Shown here one piece after another: positions 36,019 through 43,709 of a DNA stretch of 64,000 nucleotides. Within the stretch, counting starts at the first letter, position 1, and every line of letters begins with the position of its first letter. Origin of the DNA: Clostridia bacterium (GTDB taxonomy: Bacteria > Bacillota > Clostridia > Oscillospirales > Acutalibacteraceae); assembly GCA_017522225.1 (NCBI GenBank), contig JAFWZR010000030.1:46016-110015 (forward strand), written 5' to 3'. A program made the position numbers and the translations under genes. The notes beneath the pieces were generated by a model. It was not told the DNA's origin. It saw only the letters and a program-made list of their open reading frames with translations, and did no database searches.

Positions 36019-37602
36019 ATGAAAAAAATTCTTGCTTTGATCACACTTTTATCTCTGGTGACAGGTGTTTTTTACGGCTGTTCGGATAAAAAAAACGAAA
36101 CGGTTGACGGTACAAAAATCGCACTTTCCGATTCGGGTATAACCGTTGACGGAAAAGACATCACGAATGATACTCTTCAGGCAGTCTATTCTGCCAATGA
36201 CATTGTTTATTATGAAGAAGGTCACGATTTCACTTACGGTGAGGGTGACGAAAACGACTCTCACTCGGAGTCCGCTGCCAAAGCTCACACGGTTGTGCAC
36301 ATCACAAAGGCAGGCAACTACATAATAAGCGGTAAGCTGTCGAAGGGACAGATTGCCGTTGACCTTGGCGAAGACGCAAAAGAAAGCCCCGATGCAGTTG
36401 TCACGCTCACACTCGACAACGCCGACATCACCTGCGAGGTTGCACCTGCCGTTATTTTTTACAGCGTGTACGAATGCGGCACAACGGATGAAGACAGCGC
36501 AACAAAGGATGTTGACACAAGCAAAGCAGGAGCAAACATAATTATCGCAGACGGATCTGAAAATAACATCACCGGCTCGTATGTCGCAAAAATCTACAAG
36601 CCTGACAGCATTGTTTTCAACGAAGACAAAACTGAGGTTGAGGATGCGAAGAAGCTTCACAAATATGACGGTGCGTTTTATTCAAAAATGTCTATGAACA
36701 TAAACGGCGGTGAAAAGGGTGACGGAAGGCTCAACCTCACCGCTGAAAACGAAGGTCTTGATTCAGAGCTTCACCTGACAATCAACTCAGGCAATATAAA
36801 TATTGTTTCGGGCAATGACGGCATCAACACAAATGAAGATAACATTTCTGTCACCACTATAAATGGCGGTACTGTCAGCATCCTTGCTGACGGAGGCACA
36901 GGCGAGGGTGACGGCATCGACTCTAACGGATGGCTCGTTATCAACGGCGGTACGGTTTTCGCGCAAGGCTGCGGTATCAGCGGTGACGCGGGCATCGACT
37001 CGGACAAGGGAATTCATCTGAACGGCGGTACGGTTTTTGCAACAGGCAATATGCTCGACCGCATTTCGGAAAGCAAGCAGAATTTTACAGTATTCAGCTT
37101 TGCACAGGCGCAGGATAAAGGAACATACACCCTTAAAAACAGTAAGAATGCGATTATTTCCGAAAACTCAGTTGAGAATAAGTTTACTTATCTTGTTCTT
37201 TCAAGCCCCGAGCTAACCGAGGGAGATTATACATTATGGAACGGTGAAACACAGCTTCAGGGCACGAAAGGTCAGTCCGGTATGGGCGGAGGCCATCCGA
37301 TGCAGGAGCCGTCCGAGGGATTTTCAAGACCTGAGGATTTTTCAAGACCCGAAGGCTTCACCTTACCCGAAGGAATGATCCGCCCCGAAAAACCCGATGA
37401 CAGGACATTCCCCGAGGGTACAACACCGCCCGACGATATGCCGGCAAGAGGTGAGCGTCCCGAGGGCGAAGAGCCTCCTTCAACGCCTGACGGGGTTCAG
37501 CCGCCCGACGGAAATCCGCAGGATTTTACAGGCAAGATCTCTGAAACATTCACAATCACAGACGGTGCAAACTATTTTTCTTCAGTCTCTGCAATAAAAT
37601 AA
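36019..37602 (+). CDS. Lipoprotein with Cthe_2159-type carbohydrate-binding beta-helix
   Basis: 527 residues. The signal peptide ends in a lipobox-like VFYGC (Cys about 21). Residues ~45-410 match the Cthe_2159 carbohydrate-binding domain: ITKAGNYIISGKLSKGQIAV, LTLDNADITC, then parallel beta-helix rungs with repeated NINGG, TINGG, VINGG and HLNGG turns. A Pro/Glu-rich tail follows (about 415-510) with repeats such as FSRPEDFSRPEGF and PPD. Family members bind acidic plant polysaccharides such as pectin. GAGAGGAG precedes the ATG. Probably anchors the cell to plant material; the proline tail is unusual as it lies at the C-terminus. Confidence 0.85.
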   Translation: MKKILALITLLSLVTGVFYGCSDKKNETVDGTKIALSDSGITVDGKDITNDTLQAVYSANDIVYYEEGHDFTYGEGDENDSHSESAAKAHTVVHITKAGNYIISGKLSKGQIAVDLGEDAKESPDAVVTLTLDNADITCEVAPAVIFYSVYECGTTDEDSATKDVDTSKAGANIIIADGSENNITGSYVAKIYKPDSIVFNEDKTEVEDAKKLHKYDGAFYSKMSMNINGGEKGDGRLNLTAENEGLDSELHLTINSGNINIVSGNDGINTNEDNISVTTINGGTVSILADGGTGEGDGIDSNGWLVINGGTVFAQGCGISGDAGIDSDKGIHLNGGTVFATGNMLDRISESKQNFTVFSFAQAQDKGTYTLKNSKNAIISENSVENKFTYLVLSSPELTEGDYTLWNGETQLQGTKGQSGMGGGHPMQEPSEGFSRPEDFSRPEGFTLPEGMIRPEKPDDRTFPEGTTPPDDMPARGERPEGEEPPSTPDGVQPPDGNPQDFTGKISETFTITDGANYFSSVSAIK

Positions 37603-37607
37603 AAATT

Positions 37608-37639
37608 AATGCTCAGCCGAACCTGATCGGCTGAGCATT
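37608..37639. terminator. Intrinsic terminator between convergent genes
   Basis: 13-bp perfect arms (37608-37620, 37627-37639), loop ACCTGA, T-run on the plus strand. Confidence 0.85.
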
Positions 37640-37650
37640 TTTACTGCAAA

Positions 37651-37860
37651 TCACTGCAGATCCTTCTTTTTAAGCGGGTTTTTGTTTCCCTTGTCATCCA
37701 CAACACGTACACTTTCAAGTGCGGCAACGAGGTTGCGCTTGTATGCGGCAATGTATTCCGCACGAAGCTGTGCTCTTTCCTCGGTTTCTTCAGGTGTCAG
37801 CTCCTGCACCTTAGCCTTTCTTGCAAGCTCGTTGATTCTGTCAATTTTTTTCTGATCCAT
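37651..37860 (-). CDS. DUF896 (YnzC-like) small protein
   Basis: 69 residues, the full family length. The sequence pattern I-x-R-I-N-E-L-A-(R/K)-K (DRINELARKAK), then LTPEEEE-type (ELTPEETEERAQLR) and YIAAYKRNL is typical of DUF896, small helical proteins of unknown function. The start overlaps the end of the QueG-like gene by 20 nt, so it is in the same transcription unit. Confidence 0.88.
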   Translation of the reverse strand: MDQKKIDRINELARKAKVQELTPEETEERAQLRAEYIAAYKRNLVAALESVRVVDDKGNKNPLKKKDLQ

Positions 37861-38530
37861 TATTCTTTCCTCCGATCGGACAAGCCTTCATACATATTCC
37901 GCAGACTGCGCCTCTGCCGATGTGCTTAAATTTCTTTTTCATATATTCGCTGCATTTTTCAGGGTCAAAGACATCTTCTCTCTCCATACCCTCCTGCCAC
38001 AGTGTGCCGTTTATTGCACCTGACGGACATCTTTCAACACACAGATTGCACTGTGTGCAGGGTGAGGTGTACGGCTTGTTTTCACACTCAAACGGACAGT
38101 CGGTGAACAGTGTGCCGAGCCTTACTCTCGGCCCGTACTCCCTGTGCAGAAAAAGGCTGTTTTTTCCAATACCGCCAAGTCCTGCAAGCGAAGCCACCTT
38201 TTTGTGTGAATATCTGCCGTTATAATTCCAGCCGTCCTTGTTGATGCTCTGCGACGCACCGACAGGAATATATCGGTACCCTTTTGTCTCCAGCAAAAAG
38301 CCTGCCTGAAGAATCACGCGGTCGATAAATGCATTAACCGTTCTGTAGTGGTGAAAATAAGTGTGGGTCGGCTCGTTGGTTATTTCGTCAACAACCGCAT
38401 CCGACAGCTTTACAACTATACTGACGGCATAGGTTCTGTTGCCGAACGGACCGTCATCAACTGCCGTAAAGCCGACATCGGCAACTCCGTTTTCTTTAAA
38501 AAGTTTTATAAGCTCTTCCTGAATTCTCAT
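37841..38530 (-). CDS. QueG-like 4Fe-4S double-cluster protein
   Basis: 229 residues. The C-terminal half carries two cysteine sets: CTQCNLCVERCP (about 155-166) and CGICMKACP (about 210-218), the 4Fe-4S double-cluster arrangement found in epoxyqueuosine reductase. It is shorter than QueG (about 340-380) and lacks the C-terminal HEAT-like repeats, so it is a QueG-like redox protein and true queuosine function is uncertain. It overlaps the ROK gene by 4 nt and DUF896 by 20 nt. Confidence 0.82.
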   Translation of the reverse strand: MRIQEELIKLFKENGVADVGFTAVDDGPFGNRTYAVSIVVKLSDAVVDEITNEPTHTYFHHYRTVNAFIDRVILQAGFLLETKGYRYIPVGASQSINKDGWNYNGRYSHKKVASLAGLGGIGKNSLFLHREYGPRVRLGTLFTDCPFECENKPYTSPCTQCNLCVERCPSGAINGTLWQEGMEREDVFDPEKCSEYMKKKFKHIGRGAVCGICMKACPIGGKNNGSEKN

Positions 38531-39426
38531 AGATTAACTCCGTAAACCGCAGTCATAAGTGCGGCATAATCACCTATTTCGTCACCGAGCAAAGCGGGAC
38601 GCACATCCAGACACCTCGAAGTGTAGATGAGTGCTTCTTTCTCAAGCTCCTGCTGCATCGCCGGCCGAAGAAGCTCCTCGCTTCTTGCAAATACACTTCC
38701 GATAACCACACATTCGGGGTTGAGTATGTCAGCTAAAACCGCAAGTGTTCTGCCGAGGAATTTACCGCTTGTTCTGTAAATTTCAAGTGCGGCTTCGTCA
38801 CCCATACGAGCATCCTGAGCAAGCTCCTTTGCGCTCTTGTCGAGTCCGTGAAGTCTGCCGATATTCCTTATTCCGCCGCCCGAACAGTAGCCTTCAGCCG
38901 AGCCGTGCTTACCGTAGCCCTCGGGGCCGTCATCGGTCAGTCGGATATGTCCGACCTCACCTGCCATATCCGTTGTGCCGACATAAAGTCTACCGTCAAG
39001 GATAAGACCTGCACCGAAGCCTGTGCCGAAGGTAAGAAAAATCATATTGCGTGTACCCTTACCTGCACCCAGCTTCCATTCCGCAAGTGCGCAGGCATTG
39101 GCATCGTTCTGCAAAAATACGGGCACACCGAAACGCTCGGAAAGTATTTCCGTAATCGGAACATTTATCCATTTCGGGAGATTCGGCGGACATAGCACAA
39201 CACCTGTTTTGCTGTCAAGCGGACCTCCGCAGGAAATACCGATAGCCTCAAAATCCTTTTCTGCCGATATTATTTCACAGAATATTTCAATTATATCCGT
39301 CGGTTCTTCGTTTGTATCTGTATCAAAGGCCGTACGGGAAATAATTTTGATTTCATCATTTTCGTATTCGCCGACAATCACGGCACACTTTGTACCGCCG
39401 ATGTCGATACCGATGTATTTTTTCAT
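38527..39426 (-). CDS. ROK family sugar kinase
   Basis: 299 residues. MKKYIGIDIGGTKCAVIVGE is the ATP phosphate loop; LTFGTGFGAGLILDG (about 130-144) is the second phosphate-binding motif; QNDANACALAEW (about 108-119) has the catalytic Asp region. The canonical ROK zinc cysteine cluster (CxCGxxGC) is not present; the equivalent stretch reads GYGKHGSAEGYCSGGG. Glucokinase or a related hexose kinase is likely; the sugar is uncertain. The start at 39426 is the family start and has a GGTGATG site; an upstream in-frame extension has no support. Confidence 0.85.
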   Translation of the reverse strand: MKKYIGIDIGGTKCAVIVGEYENDEIKIISRTAFDTDTNEEPTDIIEIFCEIISAEKDFEAIGISCGGPLDSKTGVVLCPPNLPKWINVPITEILSERFGVPVFLQNDANACALAEWKLGAGKGTRNMIFLTFGTGFGAGLILDGRLYVGTTDMAGEVGHIRLTDDGPEGYGKHGSAEGYCSGGGIRNIGRLHGLDKSAKELAQDARMGDEAALEIYRTSGKFLGRTLAVLADILNPECVVIGSVFARSEELLRPAMQQELEKEALIYTSRCLDVRPALLGDEIGDYAALMTAVYGVNL

Positions 39427-39531
39427 AACATCACCGCCAATGATTATATCATAAGTTTTTTTAAAAGTAAATTCGTGCCGTATAACTTTCTGCAAAATAC
39501 AGATACTAACATCACAATTTGAAAAATTTAT

Positions 39532-39597
39532 GTAGGATGGTGCCTTGGTGCCGCCGAATCTCGCACAAAAAACGGCGGGAGCAAGCCCCCGCCCTAC
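39532..39597. repeat. Imperfect palindromic GC-rich repeat unit
   Basis: Two 25-bp arms (39532-39556 and 39573-39597) in inverted orientation, 19 of 25 positions matching, separated by 16 bp. Arm ends read GTAGG and CCTAC. It is much richer in GC than its surroundings (GGCGGGAGCAAGCCCCCGCC). Its shape fits a dispersed intergenic REP/MITE-like unit. It lies 31 bp before spoVT and could also form a long hairpin in the spoVT leader. Confidence 0.55.
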
Positions 39598-39627
39598 GAT
39601 ATATTTGTTAATAAGGAGAAGGTATAT

Positions 39628-40161
39628 ATGAAAGCAACAGGAATAGTTCGTAGAATCGACGACCTCGGCAGGGTCGTTATTCCCAAAGAAATCAGAAGAA
39701 CGATGCACATCCGTGAGGGTGCACCGCTCGAAATTTTTACAGACACACAGGGCGGTGTCATCTTTAAAAAATATTCCCCCGTCGGCGAGCTTTCCGATGT
39801 GACGGAGCATTATGCCGATGTGCTTTACAGAAGTGTGAACACACCCGTGCTTATCTGTGACCGTGACCATGTTATTTCCTGTGCAGGTGTTTCAAAAAAG
39901 GATTTTATGGACAGACACATCAGCACTGAGCTTGAAAACGTGATGGAGGAAAGAAAAATCTTCACCGGCGATACGGATAATATGCTCTATCCGATCGAGG
40001 GTATTTCCTATGCCGCATCAATCGTTGCTCCGATTATCAGCAACGGTGATATCCTCGGTGCTGTGGTTTTCCTTTTCAGCGACGGAACAAAAATCTCGCC
40101 GACAGAAACAAAGCTTGCTCAGGTAGCTGCATCCTTTCTCGGCAGACAGATGGAAGAATAA
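39628..40161 (+). CDS. spoVT: Stage V sporulation protein T
   Basis: 177 residues, as in Bacillus (178). The N-terminal AbrB-type swapped-hairpin DNA-binding domain is MKATGIVRRIDDLGRVVIPK then EIRRTMHIREGAPLEIF (1-50); the C-terminal part (about 56-177) is the GAF-like domain. SpoVT regulates late forespore genes under sigma-G. AAGGAGAAGG precedes the ATG. Its presence, with ytvI, says the organism or its recent ancestor forms spores. It is followed by a strong terminator. Confidence 0.95.
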   Translation: MKATGIVRRIDDLGRVVIPKEIRRTMHIREGAPLEIFTDTQGGVIFKKYSPVGELSDVTEHYADVLYRSVNTPVLICDRDHVISCAGVSKKDFMDRHISTELENVMEERKIFTGDTDNMLYPIEGISYAASIVAPIISNGDILGAVVFLFSDGTKISPTETKLAQVAASFLGRQMEE

Positions 40162-40164
40162 TTG

Positions 40165-40192
40165 ACGGCTTGCAGAGTTTTCTGCAAGCCGT
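40165..40192. terminator. Intrinsic terminator after spoVT
   Basis: 12-bp perfect arms (40165-40176, 40181-40192), loop GTTT, followed by TCATTTTA; convergent with the dockerin gene, for which it may also serve. Confidence 0.8.
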
Positions 40193-40197
40193 TCATT

Positions 40198-40890
40198 TTA
40201 GCTTTCTGTTGTTACGCTTTCAAAGGCAAGATCTTCCGCACTCTTTACAATAACACCGCAGACACCTACTGTCTCTGTGGGGATTGCTTCACCCTCGATT
40301 ACGATTGTTTTATCCTTTACTACGCATTCGCAGTCCCAGCTCTTGGATTTTTCAAGCATATCATCCGCAACAATTGTTGTCTTCCAACCCTTAAGACGTG
40401 AATCCTTGAGGTTTCGTACGCTGATATTAAGCTGATAAGAATATGTGCCGTCACCATTCGACCAGCTGTTAACAACCTTGACTGTTGTCTCCGCATCCGC
40501 TGACTTGTGGCGGATAAGCTTATCGTTATTCGAAATCGGAGCATTCACATCTCCGTCACCTGTTACGGGAAGCTTTCTGATGAGTCCTGTTGTGTACTTA
40601 AGAATCCATTCAGCATCTGTTCTGTCAATTTTGCCGTCGAGGTTTACGTCGGCATTTTTCTGCTGAGTTTCAAAGAGTTCGATGTCAGACTTTGAAAACT
40701 TTTCAATAATGAGTGCATCTTCAGTGTTGATAAAGCCGTCACCGTTGATATCACCCACTGCACAGTTTGCGTAAGATTCGTTTGTCAGCTTTGTTGCCTG
40801 ACTGATAATTATTGCAACAACGGCACAGATAACCGCAACCGCAACAAGACCGATTATGATAAATTTTTTGTTCTTCTTTGTCAACTTCAT
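40198..40890 (-). CDS. Membrane-anchored dockerin protein with a CBM2-like domain
   Basis: 230 residues. MKLTKKNKKFIIIGLVAVAV is a positive-inside signal anchor (helix about 9-32). Residues ~42-105 form a type I dockerin: two calcium loops, VGDINGDGFINTEDAL and ADVNLDGKIDRTDAEW, about 28 residues apart. Residues ~125-230 (VVNSWSNGDGTYSYQLNISV, RLKGWKTTI, KSWDCE, VGVCGVIV) show the spaced Trp pattern of a CBM2-type cellulose-binding domain. Dockerins normally hang enzymes on cohesins; here a membrane-tethered dockerin with no enzyme could recruit a cohesin protein to the cell. The arrangement (anchor, dockerin, CBM) is unusual. The CBM call is tentative; the dockerin is firm. Confidence 0.83.
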   Translation of the reverse strand: MKLTKKNKKFIIIGLVAVAVICAVVAIIISQATKLTNESYANCAVGDINGDGFINTEDALIIEKFSKSDIELFETQQKNADVNLDGKIDRTDAEWILKYTTGLIRKLPVTGDGDVNAPISNNDKLIRHKSADAETTVKVVNSWSNGDGTYSYQLNISVRNLKDSRLKGWKTTIVADDMLEKSKSWDCECVVKDKTIVIEGEAIPTETVGVCGVIVKSAEDLAFESVTTES

Positions 40891-40961
40891 TTTGAAACAT
40901 CCTCTTGTTTTATTTATTGTACAACATTATATCAAAAAAGAATCTTTTTTTCAACCTTATA

Positions 40962-41663
40962 TCATATAGGAAACGGCAATGCATTAAAAAGCATACACAC
41001 AAGCGGAGCAAGGATTATTGCAGGCATAAAGTTTGCTACCTTGAATTTTGAAATGCCGACCAGATTCAGTCCGAGCGCAATAATGATAACCGAGCCTACA
41101 CAGGTCATTTCGTTAATTGCAGGAGTAGTAAGCACACCGCTGAGAAGCTCAGCAAGAAGGACTATTCCGCCCTGGAAAACAAGAATCGGTATTGCGGAAA
41201 AAACCACACCGATACCGCAGCTTGCCGCTATCATTGTACCTGAAATAAGGTCGAGCAGGGATTTTGTGTAAAGCATCTGATTGTCACCAAGCAGACCTGC
41301 ATTGAGTGAGCCGACAACCGTCATTGAGCCGACACAGAAAAGAAGAGTGGAGGTCACAAAGCCTTCGGCAATTGACACCTTCTTTTCACCTTTATTGAAC
41401 TTGCCTTCAACCCATTGTCCGAGCCTGTTTATTTTATCGTCAATGTCAATAAGTGAGCCGATTGCCGTGCCGACAAGCATTGAAATAATAAGCACAAGAG
41501 TATTTTCGCCCTTGAGCGCTCCGTCAATGCCGATGTAAACCACGCACAGGCCGACAGCTACCATAATTCCGTTTGTAATCTTTTCGGGTATACCTTTTTT
41601 GAAAAGCGTACCAATCGTTCCGCCGACGATTGCCGCCACCATATTAACAATAACTCCGAGCAT
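40962..41663 (-). CDS. DUF554 (YdfK/YqgA-like) membrane protein
   Basis: 233 residues with about six to seven membrane helices. The N-terminus MLGVIVNMVAAIVGGTIGTL and the loops GLCVVYIGIDGAL, SLIDIDDKINRLGQW and CVGSMTVVGSLNAGL match the DUF554 family of possible transporters, no substrate known. Two candidate ATG codons are 6 bp apart; 41663 is used because GGA stands 8 nt before it. Single-gene unit. Confidence 0.87.
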   Translation of the reverse strand: MLGVIVNMVAAIVGGTIGTLFKKGIPEKITNGIMVAVGLCVVYIGIDGALKGENTLVLIISMLVGTAIGSLIDIDDKINRLGQWVEGKFNKGEKKVSIAEGFVTSTLLFCVGSMTVVGSLNAGLLGDNQMLYTKSLLDLISGTMIAASCGIGVVFSAIPILVFQGGIVLLAELLSGVLTTPAINEMTCVGSVIIIALGLNLVGISKFKVANFMPAIILAPLVCMLFNALPFPI

Positions 41664-41742
41664 ATTCATCTTCCTTTTTTGATAAGATAATCGACATTTT
41701 ATCACCACTGTCTGCAAGTGTCAAACCAAATTGGTAAAAATC

Positions 41743-41771
41743 TTGATTTGTTGCAGCTTTTATGCTAAAAT
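41743..41771 (+). promoter_or_regulatory. Promoter of the alpha-galactosidase gene
   Basis: TTGATT (41743-41748), 17-bp spacer, TAAAAT (41766-41771). Just upstream, ACCAAATTGGT (about 41725-41735) is a perfect palindrome, possibly a repressor or activator site. Confidence 0.6.
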
Positions 41772-41807
41772 ATCAGGTGTAAAAATTTGCGTCAAAGGAG
41801 TTAAATT

Positions 41808-43475
41808 ATGTTTAAGTTTGAACCCTATGTCAAATACAAGGTAAACGGTAAGGTCTGCAAGAGCGACGACCTCGAAACCAAGCACTATTCACTCGACCTT
41901 GAGGTAAGCGAAAATGCCGTAAAGTGCGTTATCCGTCCGAAGGTAAAAATGGAGATGCTCAAGTTCCGTCTCGATGCTGACAAGAAGCTCGGCAAAAACG
42001 AGGTTTTCTTTGCAAACGGCTTCCAGTCATGGACAAAGTGCTACGAGTGCCACGCTGATGATACAATCATCGGTCTCGGTAAAATCACTCAGATCAGCGA
42101 CTTTACAAAATTCTTTGCAGGTGTACAGGGCGACTACCATTTCACCGAGTACGAAAAGAAGGGTAACTTCCACTCCTATACATATACCTACTTCAGAGAC
42201 GGTGAGGATCTTGAGCTCTTCGGTTCACGCAGTGAGCGCGAGGGATACACAATCTTTGAAATGGATTGCGACGACAAGCGCTTCAGCATCACAAAGGACA
42301 TCGAAGGCTGTACTCTTGACAGTGAGACAGTGCTTGTTGACGTTGTCAGCTTCAAGGGTGAGTATGACGAGGTTTTCGACAAGTATTTCGGTTCAATGAC
42401 TCTCAGAAAGCCGAAGATCAATTATCTTGCAGGCTACACATCATGGTATAACTATTATCAGAAGATCAACGAGGAAATCATTCTCCGTGACCTTGACGGA
42501 CTCGACAGAGCAAAGGACAGCGTTTCCATCTTCCAGATTGATGACGGTTACGAGACCTTTGTCGGTGACTGGCTTGACCCGAACCCCGCAAAATTCCCCC
42601 ACGGTATGAAATACATTGCCGACAAGGTGCACGATAAGGGCTACCTTGCAGGTATCTGGATTGCTCCGTTCAGCGTTCAGCGCGTTTCAAGAATTGCTAA
42701 AGAGCATCCCGACTGGCTCATCAAGGATAAGAAGGGCAAGCCTCTTCTCGGCTGTCAGGGCTGGGGCGGCGCTTACACACTCGACTTCTACCATCCCGAG
42801 GCAAGAGAATACATCAGACATTTCTTTGATGTTATTGTAAACGAATGGGGATTCGATATGGTTAAGCTCGACTTCCTTTATTCTGAGGCAATGTTCCCGA
42901 GACACGGCAAGACACGCGGTACAATTATGTGTGAGGCTATGGACTTCCTTCGTGAATGTGTCGGTGAGGAAAAGCTCATCCTCGGCTGCGGTGTGCCTCT
43001 CGGACCGTCATTCGGTGTTGTTGATGCCTGCCGTATCGGCTGTGACGTTTCTCCGCACTTCGAATTCAACTTTATCGATAAGCTTCTTCTTAATATGGAA
43101 ATCGTTAACACAAGACACGCGATGAACAACACATTCCTTCGCCGTCATCTTGACCAGAGAGTTTTCTGTAACGACCCTGACGTTTTCTTCCTTCGTGATA
43201 ATAATCTTAAGTTCACGCTCGACCAGAAGCTCCTTCTTGCAAAAATCAACAATCTCTTCGGCAGCGTTCTTTTTGTTTCTGACAATGCAGGCGACTATGA
43301 CGACGAGACTATGGAATATCTCAAGCTCTTCTTCAAGCCCAGCGAAGCAAAAATCCTCTCCGCTGAGTATGTTACACCCGAGGATGTCAAGATCTGTTAC
43401 ATCGAGGACGACAAGAAAAAGACTCTTCGCTTCAACATAAAAACAGGTAAGAGCAATCTTCGTAATCTTTTATAA
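41808..43475 (+). CDS. Glycoside hydrolase family 36 alpha-galactosidase
   Basis: 555 residues, no signal peptide, so cytoplasmic. An N-terminal beta-sandwich (about 1-200) is followed by the (beta/alpha)8 barrel. The nucleophile Asp lies in MVKLDFLYSEAM (about 349), and the acid/base Asp in CRIGCDVSPH (about 411); SIFQIDDGYE and GIWIAPF (about 285-291) are other family strands. It hydrolyses alpha-1,6-galactosides such as melibiose and raffinose. Shorter than the ~730-residue GH36 enzymes, resembling the compact clan-D group. It has its own promoter and AAGGAG site. Confidence 0.93.
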   Translation: MFKFEPYVKYKVNGKVCKSDDLETKHYSLDLEVSENAVKCVIRPKVKMEMLKFRLDADKKLGKNEVFFANGFQSWTKCYECHADDTIIGLGKITQISDFTKFFAGVQGDYHFTEYEKKGNFHSYTYTYFRDGEDLELFGSRSEREGYTIFEMDCDDKRFSITKDIEGCTLDSETVLVDVVSFKGEYDEVFDKYFGSMTLRKPKINYLAGYTSWYNYYQKINEEIILRDLDGLDRAKDSVSIFQIDDGYETFVGDWLDPNPAKFPHGMKYIADKVHDKGYLAGIWIAPFSVQRVSRIAKEHPDWLIKDKKGKPLLGCQGWGGAYTLDFYHPEAREYIRHFFDVIVNEWGFDMVKLDFLYSEAMFPRHGKTRGTIMCEAMDFLRECVGEEKLILGCGVPLGPSFGVVDACRIGCDVSPHFEFNFIDKLLLNMEIVNTRHAMNNTFLRRHLDQRVFCNDPDVFFLRDNNLKFTLDQKLLLAKINNLFGSVLFVSDNAGDYDDETMEYLKLFFKPSEAKILSAEYVTPEDVKICYIEDDKKKTLRFNIKTGKSNLRNLL

Positions 43476-43492
43476 AAATTTTTAAAAAGTTG

Positions 43493-43521
43493 TTGACAAC
43501 GCTTTTGGGCGGTGTTATAAT
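43493..43521 (+). promoter_or_regulatory. Consensus promoter of the aromatic amino acid operon
   Basis: TTGACA (43493-43498), 17-bp spacer, TATAAT (43516-43521): both hexamers match the consensus fully and the spacing is ideal. It lies 28 bp before the leader peptide and about 190 bp before aroF. Such a strong promoter suits control by attenuation after initiation. Confidence 0.9.
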
Positions 43522-43548
43522 TAGTCAAAACTTTAGGAGATTAAAGCA

Positions 43549-43608
43549 ATGAAGCACATCAATCTTGCAGCTGAATACTTTTACTTTTTCTTTATTAACA
43601 AAAGTTAA
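43549..43608 (+). CDS. Phe/Tyr-rich leader peptide of the aro operon
   Basis: 19 codons, MKHINLAAEYFYFFFINKS. It has an AGGAG site (43535-43539) 9 nt before the ATG and starts about 22 nt after the predicted transcript start. Codons 10-15 are Tyr-Phe-Tyr-Phe-Phe-Phe (43576-43593), the two end products of the operon it precedes. An intrinsic terminator follows 46 bp after its stop and 22 bp before the aroF start. This is the layout of pheA-, pheST- and trp-type ribosome-mediated attenuators. It is one of the strongest non-protein signals in the window; only experiments could prove it. Confidence 0.82.
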   Translation: MKHINLAAEYFYFFFINKS

Positions 43609-43620
43609 TAGAGATAGTTG

Positions 43621-43670
43621 GTTTTGCTGTAAAGTTGATTGATAAAGGATTTTTAGTTCCGCAGTAAAAT
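43621..43670 (+). promoter_or_regulatory. Possible antiterminator of the aro attenuator
   Basis: 43621-43630 (GTTTTGCTGT) can pair with 43661-43670 (GCAGTAAAAT) over 10 positions, three of them G-U. This would take up the 5' arm of the terminator. A ribosome stalled at the Tyr/Phe codons would leave 43621-43630 free; one that finishes the leader would approach it. The competing structure is inferred from complementarity only. Confidence 0.45.
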
Positions 43671-43687
43671 GAACTGCGGAACTTTTT
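43655..43687 (+). terminator. Intrinsic terminator (attenuator) before aroF
   Basis: Perfect 11-bp stem (43655-43665 with 43673-43683), loop AAAATGA, then a T-run (43683-43687). It lies between the leader peptide and aroF, so unregulated read-through would be low; strong evidence for conditional termination. Confidence 0.88.
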
Positions 43688-43709
43688 ATTTGTTATTGGA
43701 GGTTTTATT

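Noticed and set aside
36049-36660. 203-codon frame on the minus strand
   Set aside because: Antisense to the Cthe_2159-type lipoprotein; no ribosome site and composition of a shadow frame.
39427-39870. N-terminal extension of the ROK kinase
   Set aside because: The extended frame crosses the palindromic repeat and spoVT in antisense; the family start with GIDIGGTK is at 39426.
43522-43709. T-box riboswitch before aroF
   Set aside because: No specifier loop or T-box UGGN-ACC sequence was found; a leader peptide with Phe/Tyr codons explains the region better.
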